Below, in pieces: positions 10,374-20,011 of a DNA stretch of 64,000 nucleotides; positions within the stretch are counted from its first letter, which is position 1, and every line of letters begins with the position of its first letter. A model generated the notes under the pieces. That model did not search any database, was not told the origin of the DNA, and saw only the letters and a list, made by a program, of their open reading frames with translations. A program made the position numbers and the translations under genes. This DNA is from Plasmodiophora brassicae (taxonomy: Eukaryota > Endomyxa: Phytomyxea > Phytomyxea > Plasmodiophorida). The stretch spans positions 124,001 to 188,000 of the forward strand of contig CP145428.1 in the NCBI GenBank assembly GCA_036867785.1, in the 5' to 3' direction.

Positions 10374-11369
10374 ATGACGGGGTCGTCGCCGGCGATGCGC
10401 GTGCTGATCACGGGTGCGGCCGGCCAGATCGGGTACAGCCTGATCCCGCTGATCGCGTCGGGGCAGGCGCTGGGCGCCTCGCAGCCCATCGACCTGGTCC
10501 TGCTGGACATACCGCCGGCGGCCAAGACGCTGTCGGGCGTGGCCATGGAGGTCGACGACTGCGCGTACCCGCTGGTCGTGTCGTGCACGGCGACCACGGA
10601 CCCGGCCGAGGCGTACGCGGGCGTGCAGGTCGCGATCCTGGTCGGCGGGTTCCCGCGCGGCCCCGGCATGGAACGCAAGGACCTGCTGGCGAAGAACAAG
10701 CCCATCTTCCAGGCGGCGGGCGAGGCGCTGAACGCGCACGCCGACCCGGACTGCAAGGTCGTGGTCGTCGCCAACCCGGCCAACACGAACTGCCTGATCG
10801 CGGCCCAGGCCGCCCCGCGCCTGCCCAAGGCGAACTTCACGGCGCTGACCCGCCTGGACATGAACCGGGCGGCGGCCCAGATCGCCGCCCGGGTCGGGTG
10901 CAACGCGGCCCGCGTCCGCAACTGTGTCATCTGGGGCAACCACTCCAAGACGCAGGTGCCGGACGCGTTGCACGCGACCGTCGACGGGCACAAGTCGGTG
11001 CAGGCCGCCATCGGCAGTGACACGTGGCTGCTGGGCGACTTCATGACGACGGTGCAGAACCGGGGCGCCGACGTCATTGCGGCCCGCGGCCTCAGCAGCG
11101 CCATGTCGGCGGCGAACGCGATCAAGGACCACCTGCGCTCGTGGCTGGTCGGCACCGACGCCGACGAGTTCGTGTCGATGGGCGTCTACACGACGGCGAA
11201 CGCGCCGTACGGCATCCGCCCTGGCATCGTCTTCTCGTACCCGGTCAAGTGCACCAAGGGCACGTACCAGATCGTGACGGGCCTGCCGCTGCACGACAAG
11301 GTCGCCAAGGCCATCCAGGCGACCGAGGCCGAGCTCGCCGAGGAGAAGGCCGAGGCCGGCCTGCAGTGA
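10374..11369 (+). CDS. MDH1: NAD-dependent malate dehydrogenase, cytosolic type
   Basis: Interconverts malate and oxaloacetate with NAD; single exon, 331 residues, the usual length. The Rossmann motif is GAAGQIG at residues 14-20; D45 at the end of the second strand favours NAD. The mobile loop GGFPRGPGMERKD carries the substrate arginines R95 and R101; NPANTN is at 134-139; LTRLDMNR is at 158-165; the catalytic histidine is H190 in WGNHSKTQ with D162 as partner. The GNHS and LDMNRA motifs place it with the eukaryotic cytosolic (MDH1-like) group rather than the mitochondrial one. The start at 10374 leaves only seven residues before MRVLITG; no targeting sequence is seen. Confidence 0.95.
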   Translation: MTGSSPAMRVLITGAAGQIGYSLIPLIASGQALGASQPIDLVLLDIPPAAKTLSGVAMEVDDCAYPLVVSCTATTDPAEAYAGVQVAILVGGFPRGPGMERKDLLAKNKPIFQAAGEALNAHADPDCKVVVVANPANTNCLIAAQAAPRLPKANFTALTRLDMNRAAAQIAARVGCNAARVRNCVIWGNHSKTQVPDALHATVDGHKSVQAAIGSDTWLLGDFMTTVQNRGADVIAARGLSSAMSAANAIKDHLRSWLVGTDADEFVSMGVYTTANAPYGIRPGIVFSYPVKCTKGTYQIVTGLPLHDKVAKAIQATEAELAEEKAEAGLQ

Positions 11370-11493
11370 CACACCGACGACAAGGGCAACGGTTGTCGTC
11401 ACCGCCACCACCCTGCCCGACGAACCATGGAGCACGACGTCGCTAGGTAGGCAGACCCATCTGGAATATACAACGTGTGCGCGCACTAGTAAA

Positions 11494-13108
11494 TTATTCG
11501 CTGGCGTCGTCGTCCTTGGCCTCGCCGACCACAACGACAACGCCTTCCGCGTTGCTGTCGTCGACGACGACCTGTTCGGCGGCGTCTTCCTCCTCCAGGT
11601 GCGCTTCACCGTCACCAGCAGCAGCAGCAGCGTCGATGTTGCCGGCGCCGGCGTCGTCGTCGTCGCCGTTGTCGACAACAACGGCAGCAGCAGCAGCAGC
11701 AGCGTCGTCGACGACCATGTCGGGAGCGTCGCCATCGTCCGCACCGCCAGGGGCAGGCGCCGGCTGATCACCTTCGGGTTTCTCACCGGCCTGCCGGCGA
11801 CCGGCACGACGCGCCGGGCCGGTCGCCTGCGCCTGCACGTGCTGCTTGGCCATGTCCTCCAGCTCGTCAAAGTTCACGTCCTTGATGTCCTGAGCGGGCA
11901 AGAACCGTCACTTATAACGTCGCAGCGGAGCAGGACGCGAAACAAAGACGCACAAGTTTGCCAACGGCCTCCCGCAGGCCCTTCTTGGTCTCCTTCCGCG
12001 ACCGGAGCATCAGCTTCTTGGTCTGCGACGTGTGCTGCCCCGGTTTCCACATGACGGGCGGCGTGGCCTTCGTCTGGATCAGGCCCGACATGCGGACGTG
12101 CCGGATGATCATCCGCAGGGCCTTGACCTTGGTCTCCTTGTCGAACAGCTTGTCCATGACGTCCTTCATGGCCTGTCAGCAGACGGTCAGCAGCGGACAC
12201 AACGCACGCACGGGTCGGGCGACGTACGGCCTGCTCGTTCTCCAGATCCTCCTGCAGCTGTTTCATTTGTTCCTCGCGTAACTGGACCGACTCGGTCTGG
12301 ATGCGCTCCTGAACATGCTGCTCGATGCTCTGCCATGGGACCGGCGGTCAGACGGGGACGCACGGGCACACAACAGCCAACGCCGAGTTCGGTACCGCTT
12401 TGCGCCGCTGCCGTTCGGCCTCTTGCTCCTCGGTGAGGTTCTCCTTTGCCTTATTCAGGTGACCGAGCAGAGCACCGAACATTCGCTTACTGCGTGCCGC
12501 GTCGGCCTGCCTCGACAACCGCCTACCGCCATTACCGCTTGTGGCGCCGGTCGCGCTCGACCGGGGCGCGTCACCGTCGTCAACGACAGTGGTGGTCGTG
12601 GGTCCCGTCTGCGCCGTCGCGGCGGCGGCGTCGTCCTCGGGTGGTCCCGCATCGTCAATGACGACATTGTCGGGAGCGGCGTCTGTCGCCTCGGCTTCGG
12701 GTACGACCCTGGCGACGAACGACGACAGCTTCGGCTGCATCGATGCATCATCAGTACAACGGGGACGATGCGCTTGGGGCACGCGGAGCAGACCTTCTTC
12801 GCAGGTTGCTCCTCGTCCGGTTCCTGCGGTCGAGCAGCTTGATCGGCGGTCTCGTCGACAGATCCACGCTGCGACCGCTTAGCGTCCGTGTCGCGGTTGC
12901 GCTTCTGCCCAGACCTGGGGGAGCGGGCGCGCCCGCGGTTAGATAACCATCCCAATCGGATCATGCAAGGCGCAACGCCTACGTACGCCGTGTACAGTGA
13001 GGCGGTGCGATTCGCGATCGCGATCTGCCGTTTGATGGCGTCGACGCGCGAGTACGCCTTCTTGCGAGTCGAGCGCAGCGCGTTGATCTCGGCGTACAGC
13101 GCCTCCAT
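11494..13108 (-). CDS. PNN: Pinin (PNN/SDK/MemA) homologue, 6 exons
   Basis: Pinin is a nuclear protein bound to the exon-junction complex and SR proteins that influences splicing. Exons (minus): 13108-12987, 12914-12794, 12734-12396, 12329-12228, 12172-11954, 11889-11494; introns 55-72 nt; 432 residues. The N-terminal short coiled coil (MEALYAEINALRSTRKKAYSR) matches the pinin N-terminal segment. The core motif KRMFGALLGHLNKAKEN at about 164-180 corresponds to 'RRIFGLLMGTLQKFK' of animal pinin. A long charged helix follows (EEQEAERQRRK; EEQMKQLQEDLENEQ), then RMIIRHVR...PPVMWKPGQHTSQTKKL, matching the 'IIKYIRTKTKPHLFYIPGR' block. The tail is an acidic/alanine region ending at the TAA at 11494-11496. 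It ends 124 bp from the MDH stop, tail to tail. Confidence 0.85.
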
Positions 13109-13426
13109 ATCGGCAGCCCCGGCGACCAGCGGCGACGGTCGGCACTCGTGTGTGTGTGTGTGTGTGTGTCGCACACACACGACGAAGCACGCGCAAAGTC
13201 CGCGGCGCACTGCGCACGACGCGTTATGTCCCGCCTGTGTGCTGCTGCTGTCTGCAGGCGGCACTTTCGCACTTGCCCATTCCGGTCGCTGCCTCCGCGA
13301 CATGAGCGGCCCGTCGCCTTCAGCGTGGCCCCCGTTCCACGTCTCGCCCGGCTCGCGTCCTGATTCCCAACAGGTCGACCTATTACTATCCCCAGATCGA
13401 CCTGCTCGATCAACTTCCATTCCGTC
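13109..13426. other. Pinin upstream region with (GT)n microsatellite
   Basis: About 320 bases upstream of pinin. A GT run with a short CA run behind it lies at 13147-13180 and can fold back on itself. Otherwise nothing recognised. Confidence 0.5.
13147..13180. repeat. (GT)n/(CA)n microsatellite
   Basis: Alternating GT of about 11 units followed closely by a CACACACA run, forming a short self-complementary stretch. Confidence 0.9.
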
Positions 13427-13959
13427 ATGTCGCAGCTTCGCTCCGGGTACGTGGGCGCGCGCCCTGCGATGACGACGATGACGACGACGAGAACGACAAT
13501 TGATTCGCCCGTCTGCCCTGCGCAGGTATCGGTTCAATCTCTGGAACTGACGTCTATCGCGACGATGACGTCGGGTTTCGCGCCGACCCGCGGCAGCTTC
13601 TCGTTCGTGGTCGGCGCGCGCGTGCCCCGACCTGGGCATCCTCGCGGCCAACGTAACCGTCTACGATCGGTTCTTCTGCCCGAGCGACACCAACTGCGAC
13701 GTCGCCGGTCACTACGAGTTTGCCGGCTCCGTCACGACGTCGTCGATCCCTGACAGCCCGCACAACGTGTCGACCATGCATCGTGGCGCACCTGGCGACC
13801 ACCGGGTTCAACGCGGTCCGTTTCGACGCCGCCGACGCGTTCTACTTGTACGCGACGCCCTGGTCTACCACGTACGGCCGGCAGAACGACAAGGTCGGCA
13901 TGTGCGCCCGTACGCCCCAGGACTCGGCCGACTTCGCCAGATCAATGGCCTCCAATTAG
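13427..13959 (+). pseudogene. Unrecognised, apparently broken protein gene, secreted-like composition
   Basis: Three overlapping frames look coding in turn. A donor GTACGT at 13448 and an acceptor GCAG ending at 13526 would join a short first exon (MSQLRSG) to GIGSISGTDVYRDDDVGF. Then, in another frame, about 13636-13780 reads LGILAANVTVYDRFFCPS and NCDVAGHYEFAGSVTTSS; in a third frame, about 13783-13959 reads VAHLATTGFNAVRFDAADA and FYLYATPWSTTYGRQ, ending in a stop. No splice sites with room for an intron explain the frame changes, so two frameshifts are likely. I do not recognise the family. Confidence 0.35.
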
Positions 13960-14038
13960 GCGCAAGGCGGCTCGAGCCTGATCATGAGCTGGACCGTGCA
14001 AATCGGCGAGGCTGGTATTTATCAACGTTGACGGTTCG

Positions 14039-14945
14039 TTAGTCCATAATAACGAACCCGCCGTCAGTACGCGAGTGCCGCGCTGGATCGACAAGGAAAG
14101 CCTTGCCGGCCGCGGGTTTGCCCACTATCGGCCTATCTGTAGGGTTTGGCGCTTTCGCACGCGCTCGGGATAACGTCACTGCCCGATAGCGCCTCGAGGT
14201 TCCTCCGCCTCGCGGCGCCAGTCTTGACCTCCAGCCGACGACGTCGGCCAGACGATAGCAACCGATGAAGTCCATTTGTTCGGACATATACACCATGGGC
14301 GTGCGCTGGACTGCTCCAGTAGTAAATGCTATTTGGGCGCGCCCTCGAAGGATATCGTTCTGGGTGCAGATTAGTTCAAATGGCTGGCGGGTTATCAGGT
14401 GGTCATCTGGTGTACTCCAAAGCACAATGGGCGCAGGCACCCCCATACCAGCGCTTGGCGTTGCTGCCCATCGAGACCGAATTCGGTCGCGCTGACGCCT
14501 CCCGACGTCGCCGCACAGCGAACAGGACGAGCAGACTGAAGAGGTGCGAACGCACACGGCACGCAACAGGAAGGGGCGCGCACAGGCCCCAATCCTGACG
14601 CTGGAGGAGAATCCATGTCATGTCGAGGGATCAATGACGGCCCTGCAAATGGTTGCTGCCGTGGATGGCGGGGGACATCGAACAGGCGCGGGCGACGTTA
14701 CCCGTGTCGAATCGCGGCAAATGGGGCGACGTTCACCCACAGATATGACAAACCCGACGTCATGATACTCGGGGGCTAAGTAACACGTCCCAAACGCACT
14801 GGCCAACGGATAGGCGTCCACGTCGATCGGTACCAGGCCTGCATATAGAAATAAATGGTCCCCGCCACTGCGACCCGTCGTACGTTCGCAGCGTTGCAGA
14901 ACGTGTAGCAATGCGAGCCGGCGTGTGCTGCATTGCCGACGCCGG
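14039..14945 (-). pseudogene. Unrecognised, apparently broken protein gene on the minus strand
   Basis: On the minus strand, frames near 14945-14770 read AGTIYFYMQAWYRSTW or HLFLYAGLVPIDVDAYPLAS; frames near 14621-14403 start with MTWILLQRQDW and contain a hydrophobic LFSLLVLFAV stretch; about 14470-14039 reads APIVLWSTPDDHL, QIAFTTGAVQRTPMVYMSEQ and MDFIGCYRLADVVGW. The segments lie in different frames without clear introns. The AxxxYxYxxxW pattern resembles AADAFYLYATPW of the neighbouring plus-strand remnant (13427-13959), so the two may be inverted relatives. Weak evidence; no function assigned. Confidence 0.3.
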
Positions 14946-14987
14946 CCGACTGGCCTATAATATCGACGGGGACGATCGTTCCCTGGG

Positions 14988-16802
14988 TTAAAAGAACCTA
15001 TCGCCCGCCTTCCAGGGCAGCAGGTCCGCCAGACGCTGTTCATGGTCGCGCCAGGTGGCCGGCTGCGGGAAGTCCTCGCAGATATGGTCGGCCAGGGGGC
15101 GGAACAGGCGGCACGACGGCAGCAGGTCGCAGATCTCGGCGCGGAACACCAGGTCCGGGTCCACCCACAGGTACGTCAGCGACGGGCACAGGGCCAGCGG
15201 CGCCAGGCTGAACGGCGGGTCGTCGTCCTGGTCCCGGGCCAGGTTCCGCATGTCCAGGTACTGCAGCGCCTTCAGATGCGACAGTGGCGACAGGTCGACG
15301 ACGGCCGTGTCGGAGATGTCCAGGAAGGTCAAGGCCGGGCACGACCGGCACACGTCCGCCAGATCTGCAGGGGACCCTGGTCAGTTCGCGCCCGTCGACA
15401 AACGCAGGCAGAACAACAACAACAATGGCGGACCTTGGACGGTCGTGTCGGCGACGCTCAGATGGGTCAGGCGCCGGCAGTTGGCCAGCGGTGAGATGTC
15501 GTAGACGGCGGACGAGTTCAGCAGGACGACCTGCAGGTGGGGGCAGTACGCGACGGGCGCCAGGTCGACGGGCGCCAGGTCGACGGCCTGGTACGACCCG
15601 GACAGGTCCAGGTGCGTCAGGGCCGGGCAGCCGGACAGCCAGTCCAGGTCGGCCAGGCCCTCGCAGTACGACAGGTCCAGGAACTGGAGCGCGGGACAGG
15701 CCGGCAGGGTCGCCACCGACGTCATGCGCAGGCTCAGGAACTCGAGCTGCGGCAGCTGGCTGACGAACTGGCAGTCGATCAACAACAGGTCGGTGTTGTC
15801 GTTCGCGATCCACAGGCGGCGCAGCGTGGGCGGCAGCGATAGCGCCGAGCTGGCGTCCAGGCAGAGCTCGAGTTCGACCAGGGCCGGCATCTGCTGCAGC
15901 CAGTCCAGGTCGTCCAGGTCGGCCGCCCACAGGTACTGCAGGTTGGAGCAGTCCCTGGGCACACGGCGCACCGGCGTCAGCCGATTCAGGCCCAGCAGTT
16001 CGATCGAGGCGGGCAGCGCCGACAGATCCTCGCACGCGGCCGCATGCGTGTACAGGGCGCGCAGGCGCCGGCACGCGGCCAGCGGCGATACGTCGACGAC
16101 GGCCGTCATCGACACGTCCAGCGACAGCAGGTCCGGCAGTGACGCCAGCGCCCGAATGCTGTCGATCGACGTCGCCGACAGGTTCAGGAACTGGATGCCG
16201 GGGCAGGCGACGATCGGGTCGACGTTGTCCACGGCGGTGTCGCTGAGGTTCAGCGTGACCAGATGCGGCAGGCGACGCAGGAAGCCGGTCTGCGAGACGA
16301 CGGACGACGACAGGTCCAGGTGTGTCAGGTGCGGCGCCGCGACCCGGTCCATCTGCAGCGTACGGCGAATGCCGACCAGCGACAGGCGACGAAGGTGGGC
16401 GCCGTTCTGCAGGATGCGTTCGAGGCGGTCGACGCTGACGGGCCCCGGGCGGGACTTCTGGCGCGTCTCCTCGACCTCGTACCCGATCGGGCGCGTGTAG
16501 TGGAACGGCCTGCGGTCGACCATGAGCGACGTCAGGTGCCGATAGCAGGACTGCGACAGGCGACGGCAGACGGCGAGCAGATCGGACAGGGCGGCCTGCT
16601 CCGGGCCGACGCACGCCCAGATCGCCGTCGAGATCGGGCTCTGCGCGTCCAGCAAATCCAGCAGGGGAAGCGCCGGCGTGCGTTCGCCTCCGCCCTGTTC
16701 GCCGTTGCGTGCCGCGTCGAGCTGCGCCCGCAACTCGGCGTTGTCCCGTTCGAGCTCGGCGATCCGCTGGAGCAGCGCGCCGACGTCGACGTCGCCCATC
16801 AT
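14988..16802 (-). CDS. Leucine-rich-repeat protein with N-terminal coiled coil, 2 exons
   Basis: Exons (minus): 16802-15434 and 15364-14988, intron 69 nt (GTCCGC...CTGACC...TGCAG), phase 1; 581 residues. Residues 7-35 form a coiled coil (LLQRIAELERDNAELRAQL). About 20 leucine-rich repeats follow from residue 125 to 540, with units such as LVTLNLSDTAVDNVDPIVAC, LLSLDVSMTAVVDVSPLAAC and LTFLDISDTAVVDLSPLSHL. The spacing (LxxLxLSxTxVxDVSPLxxC) is the short, threonine-containing type seen in bacterial-surface and protist cytosolic LRR proteins. No kinase, signal peptide or membrane helix. Two in-frame ATGs stand at 16802 and 16799. Likely a protein-binding scaffold; the partner is unknown. Confidence 0.85.
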
Positions 16803-17083
16803 GCGGCAAATCGCGGGTGCGGCACGACGACTCGCGATGACACGTGACGGGGCTATCGGGTGTGCCAGGCCATGAAGGTGCGCGTGTGTGTGTGTCTGTG
16901 TGTGTGTGTGCGTCGGGTTGGATGCGGTCCAGGAGAGAGGCGCCCCGAGGAGGCGATGGGCGCGGTTGTGAGCCGAGTCGAGAGCTGCAACGAACTCCGT
17001 GCGGCCCGAAAGTCCGCGACAGCGGCGGCGGCGGCGGCGGCGGTGTGGGGCGCGCACAGACACAGAGGCCCGCACACGACGTC
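16803..17083. promoter_or_regulatory. Shared divergent promoter region, LRR gene / Cwc2
   Basis: 281 bases between head-to-head start codons. Contains a GT microsatellite (about 16880-16911) and a CGG run (about 17023-17043). Promoter role inferred from layout only. Confidence 0.45.
16880..16911. repeat. (GT)n microsatellite
   Basis: GT/GTCT run in the LRR-Cwc2 intergenic region. Confidence 0.85.
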
Positions 17084-18350
17084 ATGGGCGACGACGAGCC
17101 CCAGGCCGATCATCGCGATGCCGGCTCGGTCGAGCCGTCCGACCCAGCGACCGAGGCGCCGGCGCCCGCCGAGTCGGAACCCGTGGGCGACGGCAGCGCC
17201 GAGGACGTCCCGCATGTCGCGGCGTCCGACGATGCGGTCGTGACGCAGACGACGGGCGCGAAGCGTCGCTGGGCGCGGAAGCAGGCCGAGGACGTGCCGA
17301 CGAGCAAGTACCAGCGGGCGGAGAGCCAGCAGGGCGAGTATAACATCTGGTACCACCGGTACCTGGGCGATCAGCAGCGGGTTCGGGAGCGCGCCACGAC
17401 GCGGTGCGTGCCGGAACGGGACGCCGGTGCGACACGCGCCGACGAATCTAGGCCGGACACGTACATCTGCCTGTACTTTGCCAAAGGGAACTGCGTCCAG
17501 GGCCGCAAATGCAATTTCCTGCATCGCCTGCCGACCGCCGACGACGACGCCCGGCTCGACATCATGCACGACGTGTTCGGGCGCAAACGCCATCAGACCG
17601 ACCGGGAGGACATGGGCGGCATCGGCTGCTTCTCCAAGGAGTGCAAGACGCTCTACATTGGCAACATCCCCATAGGTAGGCGGATCGTCCGGGCGCGCGC
17701 CCACAGCGGATCGCTCATTGTCGTGTGCCCCGTTGCATGCAGACGCGATCCCGGACACGTATGCGAAGCTGGCGAAGCATTTCGGTGTGTTCGGGCCGAT
17801 CGAGCAGATCAACGTGAAGCCGAAGCACGGGTGCTGCTTCGTGCGGTTCGTGTACCGGGCCAGCGCCGAGTTCGCCAAGGTGGCCATGGCCGAGCAGGCG
17901 CTGGACGGCGAGGAGCAGCTCAACGTACGATGGGCGTACGAGGACCCGAACCCTCGCGTCATCAAGCAGGTCCAGGCCGAGAAGGAGCAGCGCGTCGTCG
18001 ACGCGCTGCGCAATGCGGGGTACTCGCAGGACATGGCCCGGTATAATGCGCCGGCGTCGTACCGGCCCAGCGGACCGCAGCAGCAGCAGGGCGCGTACCC
18101 GGCGGACCCGTATGCGTACCCGGATACGTCCGGGCAGTACGCGGGCGACGCGTACCAGGATCCGTACAACCAAGCGTATGCGCAGTACTACTATCAGTAT
18201 GCGGGCGCGCAGGCGCAGGCGCAGGCGGCAGCGCCGGCCCAACACGCGCAGGCGCCGAGGCGGCCTGCCGCACCGCCTGCCGTCGACAAGCACACGCCAA
18301 TGACACGGGAAATGTACCTGGCGCAGCTGAACGGGGCGTCACGAAAATAG
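17084..18350 (+). CDS. CWC2: Pre-mRNA splicing factor Cwc2/RBM22 homologue, 2 exons
   Basis: Spliceosome (NineTeen complex-associated) protein that touches U6 snRNA and the intron near the active site. Exons 17084-17675 and 17743-18350, intron 67 nt, phase 1; 399 residues. The torus/zinc-finger part has EYNIWYHRYLGDQ near 85 and a CCCH finger, C129-x7-C137-x5-C143-x3-H147 (YICLYFAKGNCVQG). The family linker RHQTDREDMGGIGCFSKE near 169-186 leads into an RRM with RNP2 TLYIGNI (189-195) and RNP1 GCCFVRFV (227-234). The tail is Gln/Ala/Tyr-rich low complexity (QAQAQAQAA). The linker with 'DMGGIG' is the Cwc2 hallmark. The intron splits the RRM directly after its first strand. Confidence 0.93.
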
Positions 18351-19312
18351 ACAAACCCATCCGCAGATGGATTGTCCAGGTCTGCGTGCGGTACGTGTTG
18401 TGATCCCAGCCATGTCCAGTGGGCGTCCTTCACCCGGGGGGATGACTGTGCCCGACGTGGCGGCGCGAGCGCTCTGGGTCCGTCCTGTCTGCCCCTATCT
18501 GCATATCTGGCTTGTTTCTGTATCTCAGATCTGTTCCTGTTCACGTTACACCGAATCGACCGTCGCCAGGATGACGCGCTCGCGTTCCGGCCCAACCGGT
18601 TGCATCGGCGAGTAACTGAATCAGGCCGCATTCTTCATCGAAATGCGGGCCCGCGCCGAGGAGAAACTGAAATGCGGCAATCGCAACGGCCAACGCCGGT
18701 CGCGTGGCATAAATTAGGGCACACGCCATAGATCAGTAACGCTGGCTCGCATTTCTGGGCGTCGTGAGCTGTGTATAGTTTCATTCTTGTCGTGGTAGGA
18801 CGGTAAACACCACCAAAGTTAGCGATCTCCTGATGGAGTCTTTCGCGGACCTCCCCAGGAGATTTTTTGTGGAGTCTCCTGTGGGGAATTACGTTCCAGG
18901 ATCTCCAAACCGCATCCCGGCATCCGCCAGACCTTCCATGACTGCACCTACGACTGTAGTTAACTACCAGAGTCCTAGGCATATTATCAGCACGACTATA
19001 GCTAACTACTCGGTAGTGACACCCTCCAACTATACAGCTATAGTTAACTATTGCGATTCTCAGTCAGGTGAAATGGAACTGCGACGCCTAACCCGTCGCA
19101 GTCCGCGACGGGTGCCACCACCCATAGCATTGAATGTCTCTGTCGTTATGTGAAGGATTCTGTCGCGATTGACGCGGAACACGGGTCGGTTAGTACTAGG
19201 CTGCATGCGGTATATGCATATTTCTTCCTGGGGTTCACGATTCCCATCCGACTGGAGATTAGCTCCGTACTTGTTGACGTGCATCTCGACGATGCTTGGG
19301 ATCAGGCTCCAG
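18351..19312. other. Unassigned stretch between Cwc2 and the mobile-element nest
   Basis: About 960 bases. A minus-strand frame at 18729-18541 (MACALIYATRPALAVAIAAF start, 62 residues, hydrophobic N terminus) looks protein-like but has no recognised relative. Around 18955-19050 there are several TAGTTAACTA-type palindromes, AT-rich in contrast to the gene island. No tRNA or other gene seen. Confidence 0.4.
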
Positions 19313-19335
19313 TTTAGTTTAGTTTAGTTTATTTG
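19313..19335. repeat. (TTTAG)n tail
   Basis: Four TTTAG-type units in a row, read as the LINE 3' tail on the minus strand. Confidence 0.75.
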
Positions 19336-19749
19336 TGTTTCGCGCTTTTCAGGCAGGCGCCTCGGTCTCGGTTCCGAGGACCGTAGGATCGCTTCCAGAA
19401 CGGCAGCTTCTCCCGGCCTGGCAGTGCCGGCCTGTCACCTTTGTGCTGGGATCTCGCAGGTTGGCGACTCCGGGGCGAGTCTGGGGGCTCAAAGAGCACC
19501 CCACAGGCTCGTAGACTTTGATCTTCCTCACTGTGGTTGATCTGGCTACACTAGTACTGACGACGTCCACCTCCACGTGGGAGGTGGTCACACTGTTTTA
19601 CAGGCGCCCCTTCGCCTTCCAACCTGCTCAAGTGATCCCATAAGAAAACTCCTAAACGACACCTACTGGGCTGTCGGGCACCCATAACAATTTAGGCCCT
19701 GTGGCCTAGGCGGGGCAGGGTAACCTGCACCGCGAGATCTCGTTGGTCG
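19313..19749 (-). mobile_element. LINE 3' UTR and repeat tail
   Basis: Read on the minus strand it follows on from the block that ends at 26572, with gypsy A between. It contains an imperfect palindrome (CCACCTCCCACGTGGAGGTGG) near 19570-19590 and ends with repeated TAAAC units. A related 45-base block occurs at about 43335-43380, probably another LINE 3' scrap. Confidence 0.55.
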
Positions 19750-19889
19750 TGTCACGGTCGAGTCGCTGTCTTGGCGACTCAGCCGGCACCTAATTGGGCG
19801 CAGCGCACTACTACAATAAACGTCCACGGCGTTGGACCGACCTCAGTCGGTCAATCCGTGTGGTTGACACATCTTGCTCTGTCGTCACA
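19750..19889 (+). repeat. Gypsy A 5' LTR (140 bp)
   Basis: Begins TGTCACGG, ends GTCGTCACA. Contains ACAATAAACG and the hairpin GACCGAC-CTCA-GTCGGTC at 19835-19852. Confidence 0.95.
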
Positions 19890-20011
19890 TTTTGACCGAC
19901 TACCCTTCGGTCGTACGCGTATCGTCTCGTCTCGTCTCGGCCCGTATCGACTCATATCGTATAATTGCACCGCGTCCTAACAACTGTTCCGTCTAGTGTA
20001 TCATCGCAGCT

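Noticed and set aside
10368-11870. 500-residue minus-strand frame opposite malate dehydrogenase
   Set aside because: Shadow of MDH, which has a full set of catalytic motifs on the plus strand.
15040-17085. 681-residue minus-strand frame overlapping the LRR gene
   Set aside because: Pro/Arg/Gly-rich shadow one frame off from the LRR protein, with no repeats of its own.
18950-19060. TAGTTAACTA-rich stretch as a terminal repeat of an element
   Set aside because: The palindromes are scattered and no matching partner was found within the window.
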